Source of the DNA: an uncultured Dorea sp.
GTDB lineage: Bacteria; Bacillota; Clostridia; Lachnospirales; Lachnospiraceae
DNA length: 64,000 nt
Direction of reading: 5' to 3'
Assembly (NCBI GenBank): GCA_910577685.1
Contig: CAJTOH010000003.1
Span: forward strand, 77,911 to 141,910
The position numbers were made by a program, and so were the translations under genes. The notes beneath the pieces are model-generated. The model made no database searches. It had not been told where the DNA came from and saw nothing but the letters and a program-made list of their open reading frames with translations. Shown here one piece after another: positions 1 to 7,580 of the stretch (the first letter of the stretch is position 1; each line of letters opens with the position of its first letter).

Positions 1-207
1 GAGAGAATACATCTCTTGGACTTCCTTTATTTTTGTGACGGCAAGCTCACGGGACTGGGGATCAGAGTGAATGATCTTAAATGGTTTTCCGGCGAGAATG
101 CCATTGGGGAGCATGACGGACATCCATGTGAAGTCTGCCCCGACATCAAGCACGACTGAGAGGTAGGGGATGCTTTCAAGCATCCGAAGTACTTGTTGGT
201 ATTTCAT
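1..207 (-). CDS. IS110-family transposase, N-terminal part (runs off the left edge)
   Basis: The minus strand opens at ATG 207-205 after an AAAGGA ribosome binding site and stays open to base 1, so only the first 69 codons are visible. The start reads MKYQQVLRML and then LSVVLDVGAD, followed by FTWMSVMLPNG. The paired aspartates (about residues 21 and 25) in the DVGAD context match the first acidic motif of the RuvC-like DEDD domain of IS110 transposases. These enzymes move DNA through a bridge RNA made from the non-coding end of the element. Family assignment rests on this N-terminal stretch only; the serine-containing C-terminal domain lies outside the window. Confidence 0.7.
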   Translation of the reverse strand, partial: MKYQQVLRMLESIPYLSVVLDVGADFTWMSVMLPNGILAGKPFKIIHSDPQSRELAVTKIKEVQEMYSL

Positions 208-480
208 AGTTTTATCCTTTCTGGCAGGTATCCAATTCCAGGGGGCGGATACACAACCTAGCGGCTTATACAGGTATAGCCTGGGGCTTCCCAACCAGCC
301 AAAACATAAATCACCATCGAATGGATTGACAGACTTTCAAAGAGGTTTCACCAACTACAAGGCTGGTTCCCAAGGAGAAAACGTCAATGATCCTGCCTTC
401 AGTGATTATACATCAATATTTTGTCTGGTGCATTAAGGAAACCTCAGACATGATAAATAATGTTGCCTTATAACTTCTGA
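208..480 (-). ncRNA. IS110 upstream non-coding end, candidate bridge-RNA region
   Basis: This stretch directly upstream of the IS110-like start codon has no convincing gene. In the IS110 group the non-coding end upstream of the transposase encodes the bridge RNA. Here there are several short complementary segments, for example CAACTACAAGGCTGGTT around 351-367, and a pyrimidine-rich block near the start codon. Neither the RNA ends nor the target and donor loops could be assigned by eye. The call is inference from family knowledge and position, not from a recognised fold. Confidence 0.3.
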
Positions 481-561
481 TGGAGGGGGGAACTCCTCCT
501 TCCGTTATATCTATATAGATTTATTAGATTGGACTTTGTAACTATTAACCAGTAGTCATTC

Positions 562-780
562 TTGACTGACTATATCTGTCATAAGCTGGAACTGGCGGGA
601 GGGAGCCGCAGCATTTTGGAAGGAGGAGCGATAAGCGCAATCCACGGTTATAGCGAGGGGAATGCAAGAAAGATCGATAACCTGATGACGGATGCGCTGA
701 CGATAGGAGCCCAGCAGGAACAGCACTGTATCAATGCGGAGATCATTATGGCGGCAGCAAACAATCAGGCACTGGCATGA
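562..780 (+). pseudogene. C-terminal fragment of an ExeA-like AAA ATPase
   Basis: The peptide (HKLELAGGSRSIL, then AISAIHGYSEGNARKIDNLM and a tail ending NNQALA) looks like the lid and C-terminal helices of ExeA/TniB-like AAA ATPases that accompany transposases in clostridial elements. The motif GN-x-R-x-I-D-N-L is the sensor-2 region of these ATPases. A TAG lies in frame just upstream, and no Walker A or B segment is present, so this is only the last ~70 residues of a gene that is normally about 270 codons. It sits among other transposon debris and is surely non-functional. Confidence 0.55.
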
Positions 781-941
781 GAGTGATAGGAGAGTTTGAA
801 TAAAATGGCGGTGAGATCGTGACTTGGAGATGCGATTTTGCTACCATTTCCCTTCGGAAGGACAAAACAATGTGTCGTTAGTGGCACCCAGAATCTGCCG
901 TTCAACACCATACCCATGGCGTGTGGCCAGTAGAAAACGGT

Positions 942-1485
942 TCATGGGCCAAAGACCTGCTGGTAGTAAGGCACCGGATTTTTATGGGACTGTAGGAAGG
1001 ACTTCGCAAAACAGCGGACAAAAGCAGAGGCAAAATCCGAATAACCAGGCCGTATGAGCAGGGCTTTCAGGAAGGAAATGTCGGATGTCTCCATAGAGGG
1101 AATGATACCGAGCCACTCCTGTTTCTGAACCCGGAAAAGCTCCAGCCAGCGGCGCAGCTGGGAAAGGGTGATGGAGAAACGTTCACAGAGTTTCTCTACT
1201 GTGGAGAGATGTAGGAAATACTCCGCCAGGACACGTAGGATGAAGAACAGGTCGTAGCCGGAGTAGGGGATGATGAAGTCCGGGAGGATGTCAATGGGTA
1301 TGGCCGCAGGAACAGATGAGCCGCATGATACAGAGACTGTGGCGGACAGGGGCACCGTTTATGAAGTCCATCAGGGGGCGGTCATAATAGACATGGATCT
1401 GGCAGGCCCCCTTTACTCCACAGCAGGGGCAGGTCTGCAACCCAGGGCAGAATCCGGCCATGAAGGAGTCGAACAGAGCTTTTGA
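942..1485 (-). pseudogene. DUF6431-type protein, frameshifted
   Basis: Reading leftwards from about 1485 in one frame gives FDSFMAGFCPG, a CPCCG zinc-ribbon-like pair, then YYDRPLMDFINGAPVRHSL and CSCGHTH. The reading then continues in another frame (DILPDFIIPYSGYDLFFIL, LAEYFLHLSTVEKLCERFSI) to a stop at 942. The frame changes near 1297. The composite resembles the short cysteine-containing DUF6431 proteins common beside transposons in Lachnospiraceae. The frameshift and lack of a start with a ribosome binding site mark it as broken. The 781-941 stretch between this and the ExeA fragment shows nothing I can name. Confidence 0.5.
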
Positions 1486-1609
1486 TGAAGTTTTTTATAT
1501 GAATCAGCTTGCAAAACAGGGAATTTTCTCTTATCATAATGTATATCGGTGGTGCTGGGGCCTCATAAGTGGGACATGATCCCGTATATGGCAGGCACAC
1601 TGGTATGTG

Positions 1610-1653
1610 AGAGAAAGAACGAACTGTTGGAAGGGCTGTTCTTTCTCTTTTTT
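1610..1653 (+). terminator. Rho-independent terminator
   Basis: An 11-bp perfect stem (AGAGAAAGAAC at 1610-1620 with GTTCTTTCTCT at 1638-1648) is followed by six T. It lies in the gene-poor stretch 1486-1770, which otherwise holds only degenerate sequence. Confidence 0.7.
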
Positions 1654-1770
1654 CGTTCTCCAAAAACTATATCGGAATGGCATGGGATGGTCAAGAGGAA
1701 AATGTGCCGTTTTTTACGGCACGCTCTTATAGACAGTATTTAAAACCTGAGATTTTAATTTGACGTTTTT

Positions 1771-2025
1771 GTGCGGGAAATAGGAACTTTAGTTTGCTGG
1801 GTGACAACTTATGGTGCCAATGTAAAAGCATTGGCTGTGTCTCTTTACAGTGAAGGAGTCATGTCCAACGACCGGATTGCCTTTTTTTTGAATGCTGCAA
1901 GTAATGGAGAGCTGGAATTATCAGAAGGAAGTGTCTATAGCTTCTGCAGGAATTTTGCCCAATCTTTAGAAAAGAGCATCTCAAATTTGAAAAACGAACT
2001 GTTGAATCCACCGGCTATATTTTAG
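1771..2025 (+). pseudogene. IS66 transposase (TnpC) internal fragment
   Basis: The peptide YGANVKALAVSLYSEGVMSN, then DRIAFFLNAASNGELELSEG and SVYSFCRNF, matches the central region of clostridial IS66 transposases just before the catalytic DDE domain. Both ends are missing: there is no plausible start or ribosome binding site, and the frame stops after 84 codons where the catalytic core should begin. It is debris of an IS66 element. Confidence 0.7.
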
Positions 2026-2070
2026 CCGGTGTTAAACCTGTGGAAATAATTAATAGGCTGAACTGTTACT

Positions 2071-2184
2071 GCCGGGCATGAAAATAGCAAAACAACTATG
2101 GACATCTATGCAAAAGTGAAGTATAATAAGCCAGAGAAACTTTTTGCTGTGGTGAACGGGGCATTTCATCAGGCATTTTTGTAA
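2071..2184 (+). pseudogene. C-terminal remnant of a tyrosine integrase
   Basis: The translation AGHENSKTTMDIYAKV followed by KYNKPEKL contains the GH...TT..IY signature of tyrosine recombinases, in which His and the nucleophilic Tyr are catalytic. The Arg and HxxR motifs upstream are absent. The 38 codons end at TAA 2182-2184. This is the tail of an integrase from a former prophage or integrative element. Confidence 0.65.
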
Positions 2185-2365
2185 AAAAATGCACCAATTT
2201 GTTGGGTTAAGGGATAGGACAACCAGCGGGGAGAAGTTCAAAAAAGCCCGTAAAATCAAGGGAGAACGGCGCTAAGAGAATTTTAGTACGGTCTCAAAGT
2301 GGCTCGTCGCGCTCCGTAGTTCAGTAAGAGATAGGAAGAACAATTATACAGATGCAAGAATATGG

Positions 2366-2393
2366 ACTCCGCAGGTTTTCCTGCGGAGTTTTT
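2366..2393 (+). terminator. Rho-independent terminator
   Basis: A perfect 10-bp stem ACTCCGCAGG / CCTGCGGAGT with a TTTT loop is followed by a short T run. It separates the integrase debris from the zeta-toxin-like pair downstream. Confidence 0.8.
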
Positions 2394-2460
2394 AACTTAA
2401 CTTTTCAGGAAATTAGGGGTATAATAAATTTAATATAATATGAACTATGGAGGTGCAGTT

Positions 2461-2640
2461 ATGTGTGATGTTAAAAAATATGAAAAAATCTATGAAGATA
2501 TACAAAAACTGCAGCCGGAAGACACTTTACAGCTTGTACTGGAGGCTGAAACAGAAGAACAAAGAAATTTTTATGAAATGGTTGGTGATTTTCTTCTGCA
2601 AAAGAAGCAGAGGCAGGTAATCGAAAGGAATCTCTTTTAG
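2461..2640 (+). CDS. Small partner of zeta-like toxin (putative antitoxin)
   Basis: The start at ATG 2461 is chosen because GGAGG lies seven bases upstream; an earlier in-frame ATG at 2440 has no ribosome binding site. The 59-residue product is charged and probably all-helical (MCDVKKYEKIYEDIQKL, FYEMVGDFLLQKKQ). Its TAG stop overlaps the GTG start of the zeta-like gene by one base (TAGTG), the translational coupling typical of toxin-antitoxin pairs. I do not recognise the family from sequence. An antitoxin role is inferred from position, size and coupling only. Confidence 0.55.
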   Translation: MCDVKKYEKIYEDIQKLQPEDTLQLVLEAETEEQRNFYEMVGDFLLQKKQRQVIERNLF

Positions 2641-3044
2641 TGAAAAAATATATAATTGCCAGATATTTTGATGAGGGTATCACATTTAACCAGGAGACTA
2701 CATTATGTGGCAAATCCATTTTAAGCAATATAGCAAAAGCAAAGAAAAGAGGATATTTTATCGAACTGCATTATATCGGGGTTGGGAATGCAGATATTGC
2801 AAAAGAAAGAGTAGCTATGCGTATAAAACAGGGCGGTCATGGTATTGCAGAGCAGGATATAGAAAGAAGATTTTTTGAGACATTTGATAATTTGAAAAAG
2901 GTTTTGCCGGAAAGCAATTTGGCAGTATTCTATGATAACACAATAGAATTTCGTAGGTTTGCAATATATAAGAATGGAAATCCGGTCAGGGCTTCGCATA
3001 TTGTGCCGACGTGGTATGAAAAATTTGTGGCAGATATGGAGTAA
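2640..3044 (+). pseudogene. Zeta-toxin-family protein lacking the P-loop segment
   Basis: Zeta toxins phosphorylate UDP-N-acetylglucosamine using ATP. The C-terminal two-thirds of the family is clear: FNQETTLCGKSILSNI, GYFIELHYIGVGNADIAKER, GGHGIAEQDIERRF and FYDNTIEFRRFAIYKNG. The first seven residues, MKKYIIA, match the usual N-terminal beta strand that leads into the GxxGxGKST Walker A loop, but here they run straight into RYFDEGITFNQETT. About 50-60 residues carrying the P-loop and the catalytic Asp region are missing in frame. Without a nucleotide-binding loop it cannot be an active kinase. The frame is otherwise intact, so the deletion may be recent or the product may have another use. 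Confidence 0.75.
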
Positions 3045-3145
3045 GTAACTTACAAATGTATAAATAATGTTGAAAAATCGGGATTCTAACTTCAGTAAGA
3101 GTTAATCATACGTTTCAGAACGTACAATTTCAGAAAGATTTTCGA

Positions 3146-3176
3146 CTCCTCAAGACTTCGGTTTTGGGGAGTTTTT
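3146..3176 (+). terminator. Rho-independent terminator
   Basis: An 11-bp stem closing on a TTCG tetraloop (CTCCTCAAGAC-TTCG-GTTTTGGGGAG, with some G-T pairs) followed by TTTTT. It ends the zeta-like operon. Confidence 0.75.
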
Positions 3177-3240
3177 GTTGTGTATTTTATTAGAGGATAA
3201 TGGTATAATCTATATAGATTTATATTTTTGCTATTGTAAC

Positions 3241-3266
3241 CGATTTTCCTGAGGCTAGGAAAATCG
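3241..3266. repeat. Perfect inverted repeat upstream of HipA-like kinase (1)
   Basis: Arms CGATTTTCCT (3241-3250) and AGGAAAATCG (3257-3266) around a 6-base centre. It lies 67 bases before the kinase start and has no T run, so an operator is more likely than a terminator. Confidence 0.6.
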
Positions 3267-3280
3267 TTGAATGAGCAATA

Positions 3281-3313
3281 CTCTTTTGTGTCAACAGTGC
3301 TGACACAAAAGAG
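3281..3313. repeat. Perfect inverted repeat upstream of HipA-like kinase (2)
   Basis: Arms of 13 bp, CTCTTTTGTGTCA (3281-3293) and TGACACAAAAGAG (3301-3313), with a 7-base centre, end 19 bases before the kinase GTG. With the repeat at 3241 this forms a tandem operator-like region. HipBA-type systems autorepress through such palindromes, but no HipB-like repressor gene is adjacent. Confidence 0.65.
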
Positions 3314-3332
3314 TTAGAGATGAGGTGACAGT

Positions 3333-4163
3333 GTGCAGGATATTATTTGTGAATTACAGGATATGAGACATCTGGATTGGGCGACAAGAAAAATGTCGCC
3401 TGGAACCCCGGGATGTTTTTTGAAAGCATATGAAGAAGTGAGTGGTAAAAGGTTATATTATAAACTTTCTAACTACGATAGTTACCGAGGAGTATTTGGG
3501 CATGAATGTGTAAATGAATTGATTGTAAGCCGAGTAATGGATGTTTTGGGAATTCCGCACGTGGAATACAAATTGATACATGCACAAATCATCATAGAGG
3601 GTAAAGAACAGGAAACATGGATTTCTGTTTCGGAAAACTTCCGTAAGGACAATGAAGAAAAGCTGGCATATGATTTATATTATGATTTACAAAAAGAAGG
3701 AAAGGAATCTCCGTTGGAGTTTGCAATAAGAAATGGTTGGGAATTATATATGTATCAGATGTTTTGCATTGATTATTTAATTGCCAATAGAGATCGTCAT
3801 GGAAGTAATCTGGAAGTTTTGAGAAATGATGAAGAAGACAGCGTAAGAATGGCACCATTGTTTGATCAGGGAGTGTCGTTGTTGTTTTCAACATATGGTG
3901 ATGAAAAACTTCTGAAAGAAGCAGATGTGATGAAAGATTTTCCGGTTAATAACTATATTGGAGCAAAATCCTTAGAATATAATTTATCATTGATACCAAA
4001 AGGATATGAGTTACAGATTCAAGAATTAAAAATAGAAGATCGAGAGTATATTGTTAGAGATATCGATAATATTTTGTCAGAGGTTCATATGAACAAAATT
4101 TGGGAGATGATTTGGAAAAGGTGGTGTTATTTTGAGCAGATATGCAATCAAAAGAAACAATAA
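3333..4163 (+). CDS. HipA/HipT-like Ser/Thr kinase
   Basis: The start is GTG 3333, with GAGGTG seven to eight bases upstream. The 276-residue protein carries the HipA-family catalytic loop LIANRDRHGSNLEVL (about residues 149-163) and the metal-binding segment APLFDQGVSLL (about 174-184), equivalent to N-x-D-R-H and D-x-G. These are the hallmark residues of HipA toxins, which phosphorylate translation factors such as aminoacyl-tRNA synthetases, and of the related CtkA kinases. It is shorter than E. coli HipA (about 440) because the N-terminal subdomain is absent. The next gene, which overlaps by 32 bases, looks like that missing part. The actual substrate cannot be read from sequence. Confidence 0.75.
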   Translation: MQDIICELQDMRHLDWATRKMSPGTPGCFLKAYEEVSGKRLYYKLSNYDSYRGVFGHECVNELIVSRVMDVLGIPHVEYKLIHAQIIIEGKEQETWISVSENFRKDNEEKLAYDLYYDLQKEGKESPLEFAIRNGWELYMYQMFCIDYLIANRDRHGSNLEVLRNDEEDSVRMAPLFDQGVSLLFSTYGDEKLLKEADVMKDFPVNNYIGAKSLEYNLSLIPKGYELQIQELKIEDREYIVRDIDNILSEVHMNKIWEMIWKRWCYFEQICNQKKQ

Positions 4164-4467
4164 AAATAAAATTGTCGGAATATTAAACTATGATGAGAGA
4201 ACAAAGAAATACACAATTGATATTCCGGAGAATGTTACTTCTACGGAAGCTCCGTTTATGATGTCGTTATTTTTGAAGAAGGGTATTCGCTCCATAGATT
4301 CTGATTGGAGTATGCGTTGGGTACAAAGCAGAATTATTCCAAGCAGCAGGCAGAATATTGGAGAAATCCTTCGGGTAAATGGGATGCGCTCATATGACGA
4401 ACACAAACTACTATTAAAAAATGAGGGCAGGAGTTGTCAGGATGAATTCTATATTGAGCATATGTAG
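4132..4467 (+). CDS. HipS-like small partner of the HipA-like kinase
   Basis: The chosen start is TTG 4132, preceded by AGGTGG, so this 111-residue gene begins inside the kinase gene and is probably translationally coupled. The order of features IVGILNYDERTKKY, then APFMMSLFLKKGIRS, RIIPSSRQNI, SYDEHKLLL and GRSCQDE parallels the N-terminal subdomain 1 of HipA (VGxL, PLSLSLPL..G, P, FDLL, GR). In HipBST systems this subdomain is a separate protein, HipS, that neutralises the kinase HipT. Here the order would be kinase first and partner second, with no HipB. Homology is by visual motif comparison and needs a structure-based search. Confidence 0.55.
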   Translation: MSRYAIKRNNKNKIVGILNYDERTKKYTIDIPENVTSTEAPFMMSLFLKKGIRSIDSDWSMRWVQSRIIPSSRQNIGEILRVNGMRSYDEHKLLLKNEGRSCQDEFYIEHM

Positions 4468-4472
4468 TTTCG

Positions 4473-4587
4473 AGGTGTGGTGAGGAGTAATGAAAAGTAC
4501 TGCGTTTGTAATGTGTTTGCAACACCGCAATCCAAGAATCCAGTAAAATCAAGCATTTCCAGTTCTCAAAACGTTAATTTCAGTTAC
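4473..4587 (+). repeat. Direct repeat copy A flanking the 4695 gene
   Basis: About 115 bp from GAGGTGTGGTGAGGAGTAAT to ACGTTAATTTCAGTTAC. Copy B at 5117-5220 is close to identical apart from scattered changes and an 11-base deletion. The pair brackets a single gene. Confidence 0.85.
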
Positions 4588-4694
4588 ATTTGATACATGG
4601 GATTTAAGTTCTTTATCTCATGAGGAGTTTTCTTGGAAGCAGGCAAGAGAAGGACTTGCGTAATGATACCTGCGACTTTTTTGGAGAATGTCAT

Positions 4695-5069
4695 ATGGAT
4701 TCGATTAGTAAGCAAAAGAAGTATCTTTCTGAAAATCTGATTGTTGAAAATTTGAGAATGTATGGATTAAATCAGGAAGATATTAAAGAATTTTTACAAG
4801 CAAAAAGTGGAAGCGTGCTTGCAGAATATCTGAATAATAAAGCATGGAATGATGATAGCAATAATGATACAAAAGTTTTTTTGGTTAGAGATAAGAGAGC
4901 ACGAAAGATTGCATACTACTATGCTCTTAATTGCGGAATCTTATATAAAGAATTAAAAACTATAAAAATGTTGTTTGTAGAACGTGAATGTGTAGAAAAA
5001 TTAGTAAAAGCGATAAAACAGAATAATTTAGATGGATTAATTAAGACAAAGGACAATAATATCTACTAA
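4695..5069 (+). CDS. Protein of unknown function, possibly a truncated GNAT-like protein
   Basis: ATG 4695 is preferred over an earlier in-frame ATG at 4620 because GGAG sits eight bases before it. The product has 124 residues, is basic, and starts MDSISKQKKYLSENLIVENL. The central segment VFLVRDKRARKIAYYYALNC, followed by GILYKEL, resembles the first strands of GNAT acetyltransferase toxins, but the acetyl-CoA-binding motif with its Gly-rich loop is not seen. Flanking direct repeats and its place between HipA-like and RhuM genes suggest a mobile stress or defence cassette. No function is assigned. Confidence 0.45.
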   Translation: MDSISKQKKYLSENLIVENLRMYGLNQEDIKEFLQAKSGSVLAEYLNNKAWNDDSNNDTKVFLVRDKRARKIAYYYALNCGILYKELKTIKMLFVERECVEKLVKAIKQNNLDGLIKTKDNNIY

Positions 5070-5116
5070 GTTAGGGTAAAGCAAGAGTTTGATATATAGT
5101 TTATAGCTAGGTTTTG

Positions 5117-5220
5117 TGGTGTGGTGAGGAGTAATGAGAAGTCCTGCGTTTGCAACATCACAATCCAAGAATCCAGTAAAATCAAGCGTTCTCAGTTACC
5201 AAAACGTTAATTTCAGTTAC
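5117..5220 (+). repeat. Direct repeat copy B flanking the 4695 gene
   Basis: This copy shares with 4473-4587 the blocks GTGTGGTGAGGAGTAATGA, CAATCCAAGAATCCAGTAAA and AAAACGTTAATTTCAGTTAC. It is shorter by 11 bases between two GTTTG motifs, consistent with slippage. It ends immediately before a region leading to the RhuM gene. Confidence 0.85.
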
Positions 5221-5400
5221 GCAAGAGATAATCAGCTGTTCAAAAATTATCCGGCTCTGTAAACACCGCACTAAAGCATTTGTCGTGAGCAGACCAAGTG
5301 CTGTATTTTGCATCCCTCAGTGCAAGAATAAGCATAATGTTTACAAAAGCAGAGCGAGAAAAAATAATCCCGATAAGGAATGATTGGAGGATGATACATA

Positions 5401-6456
5401 ATGGCTGAGAACAAAAATACAAAATTACAGATCCGCAACAGCACTGTGGACTTTCTTGTATTTACAAAGGATGCCCATGAAGATGGCATTGAAGTCCGTG
5501 TGCAGAATCACGATGTATGGTTAACACAAAAAGCGATTGGTCAGCTTTTCGATGTAGACAGAAGCGTTGTCACAAAACATTTGAAAAATATCTATGAAAG
5601 CGGCGAATTATCTGAGAATTCAACTTGTGCAAATTTTGCACAAGTTGCGGATAACGGAAAAACCTATCAGTATAAGTTTTATTCGCTATCTGCCATAATT
5701 TCCGCTGGCTACCGTGTCAATTCTGGCAGGGCAACACAGTTTCGACAATGGGCAACGAAAGTGCTGGATACCTTTGCGAAGCAAGGGTATGTTTTGGATA
5801 AGAGCAGATTGATTAACGGTCAAATCTTCGACGAGGATTATTTTGACCACTTAATTTCTGAGATACAGGAGATTCGAGCTAGTGAGCGCCGTTTCTATCA
5901 AAAAATTACAGACATCTATGCTACTGCTGTTGATTATTCCCTTGACAGCCAAATCACGAAAGATTTTTTTGCGACAGTACAGAATAAAATGCACTATGCC
6001 GTTCACGGAAATACCGTAGTGGAGGTCATTGTAGCAAGAGCGAACCACACAAAAGAACATATGGGGTTGACTTCATGGCGTAATGCACCCGATGGAAAAA
6101 TTGTCAAAGCGGATGTGTCAATTGCAAAGAATTACTTATCTAAGGGCGAAATACAGGAGCTTAACGAGATTGTCACGATGTATCTGGACTACGCTACAAG
6201 ACAAGCCAGACGGCATATCCCCATGACGATGGCAGATTGGGCTTCCAAACTGGATGCGTTCCTGCAATTCAATGATGCGGAAGTCTTGCAAAACAAGAGT
6301 AAAGTCACAGCCGCAATCGCAAAAGCCTTTGCGGAAAGTGAATTTGAACAGTACCGTGTGATACAAGACCGCTTATATCAAAGTGATTTTGATCGGCTCG
6401 TAGCCAGCGCTGAGAAAAAAATGACTAACGACAGAAAAATCCCGTTAGCAAGCTGA
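5401..6456 (+). CDS. RhuM family protein
   Basis: A 351-residue protein with GGAGG ten bases before ATG 5401. The N-terminal part VRVQNHDVWLTQKAIGQLFD then DRSVVTKHLKNIYESGEL is the DNA-binding-like start of RhuM (virulence-associated, found in pathogenicity and defence islands). YQYKFYSLSAIISAGYRVNS and the RATQFRQWATKVL motif are diagnostic. The C-terminal half contains TSWRNAPDGKIVKADVSIAKN and a helical end, as in full-length RhuM (about 330-350 residues), so it appears complete. The biochemical role is not established; RhuM genes often travel with restriction or toxin modules. Its 3' end overlaps the broken DHH gene on the other strand, which marks the right border of an inserted segment. 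Confidence 0.85.
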   Translation: MAENKNTKLQIRNSTVDFLVFTKDAHEDGIEVRVQNHDVWLTQKAIGQLFDVDRSVVTKHLKNIYESGELSENSTCANFAQVADNGKTYQYKFYSLSAIISAGYRVNSGRATQFRQWATKVLDTFAKQGYVLDKSRLINGQIFDEDYFDHLISEIQEIRASERRFYQKITDIYATAVDYSLDSQITKDFFATVQNKMHYAVHGNTVVEVIVARANHTKEHMGLTSWRNAPDGKIVKADVSIAKNYLSKGEIQELNEIVTMYLDYATRQARRHIPMTMADWASKLDAFLQFNDAEVLQNKSKVTAAIAKAFAESEFEQYRVIQDRLYQSDFDRLVASAEKKMTNDRKIPLAS

Positions 6457-7258
6457 TTGGCCAAAATCTTATTATCACAACTCCTTATGGATATCTGATA
6501 TCCTCCGTTTATCTCTGTATATGCAAAGTTTACTAGAATTCTATCTACTTGTATCACAAAATCTCCGATAATACCAAGTATAGACTGATCGCATTTCAAG
6601 GCAGATACTACGGCGAATTTTTTTCTATATTCAAAATAGTGATTATACATCGCATCACTGACAATCATCAATTCTGCCACTGTCATGCAGGACTTGATTA
6701 ATCTGTCAAAAAGAGGATATTCGCCGCTAAGCGCCAGCCTCATTTTTATATCCTTATCTCCATATAAATCATAAAAAGATGCTGTATCTATAAATAAACC
6801 AAATAGTAAAGCCACACAAAGCTTTTCGTTTCCCTTTACCGGATAACCTTCCTCTTCAAGCAGTTCCCAAATGATTGTAGAACAACTTTGGTAATTGGGA
6901 GCAATCAGCGTCCTTTCGTTCTCTTCCTGTACACATATGTGATGATCTATAACAGCAATCTCCGGCGCATCAAATTTCTCCACATTTCCCTGCTTATACT
7001 GACCATCGACGATCAGCAAAAGTTCTGTTTCAGGAAGTTCATTTACATAACAAACAGGAATCTCACAATGCTCTATCATATAACGAAGATTGTATTTTTC
7101 AATTTTTTTCAAACCGCTGTAAATGATCTTTGTCTCGATTCCCCTGTCTGTAAAAAAACAATACAGTCCATAGGCAGAAGCCAGTGTATCCGAATCCGGA
7201 TTGTTATGACACTGAATACATATTTTTTCTTATCTAGAAATTGTTGTAAAAATCCCAT
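6457..7258 (-). pseudogene. DHH-family phosphoesterase, frameshifted and 3'-truncated
   Basis: The start is ATG 7258-7256 with GGAGG seven bases upstream. After VFSV the frame shifts near 7208; the second frame gives HNNPDSDTLASAYGLY, the first metal-binding motif of DHH phosphoesterases (NrnA/GdpP-like), then LLLIVDGQYKQGN and VIDHHI, the DHH motif itself. The protein then runs to NKILANQLANGIF and loses homology at the RhuM end, so the DHHA1 substrate domain with its GGH motif is missing. Both defects make it a pseudogene. The loss at 6457 coincides with the border of the RhuM-bearing segment, suggesting insertion into this gene. Confidence 0.7.
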
Positions 7259-7531
7259 TCCTTTTCCTCCCTTGTATAATAAGTTTGTAAGCAAGGAAAA
7301 ACTTACAGACTTAATCTTTTTTTGTTAGACAGAAGAATAATTCTAAACATCTCCAATATTGCGGTATCATATGGAATGATAATGATTCCGGTGATTTTTT
7401 CTGCCAAAATCCGAAGCCCTCGGATACTGATAATATAATTGGTTCAGGCTGGAATGTCAATGTTATCTTATTTTGCAGTTTTGAAAGGTAAAAAATATTC
7501 GCACTAAATCTGCTTATTTTTAAGCTATTTT

Positions 7532-7573
7532 CTCTGCAATAAGGTAAAATAAAAGAAAAACTTTATCGCAGAG
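7532..7573. repeat. Inverted repeat before the transposase; otherwise gene-free stretch 7259-7580
   Basis: CTCTGCAATAAGGT (7532-7545) pairs with ACTTTATCGCAGAG (7560-7573), 12 of 14 positions. The right arm abuts the GAGGG ribosome binding site of the transposase, so it may be the element's terminal repeat or a translation-blocking hairpin. The rest of 7259-7530 is AT-rich with no recognisable gene. Confidence 0.45.
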
Positions 7574-7580
7574 GGAAAAA

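Noticed and set aside
824..1057. Small plus-strand frame containing HFPSEGQ and RFMGQRPAG
   Set aside because: It overlaps the DUF6431 remnant, lacks a ribosome binding site, and I could not tie it to any family. It may be element debris but cannot be supported.
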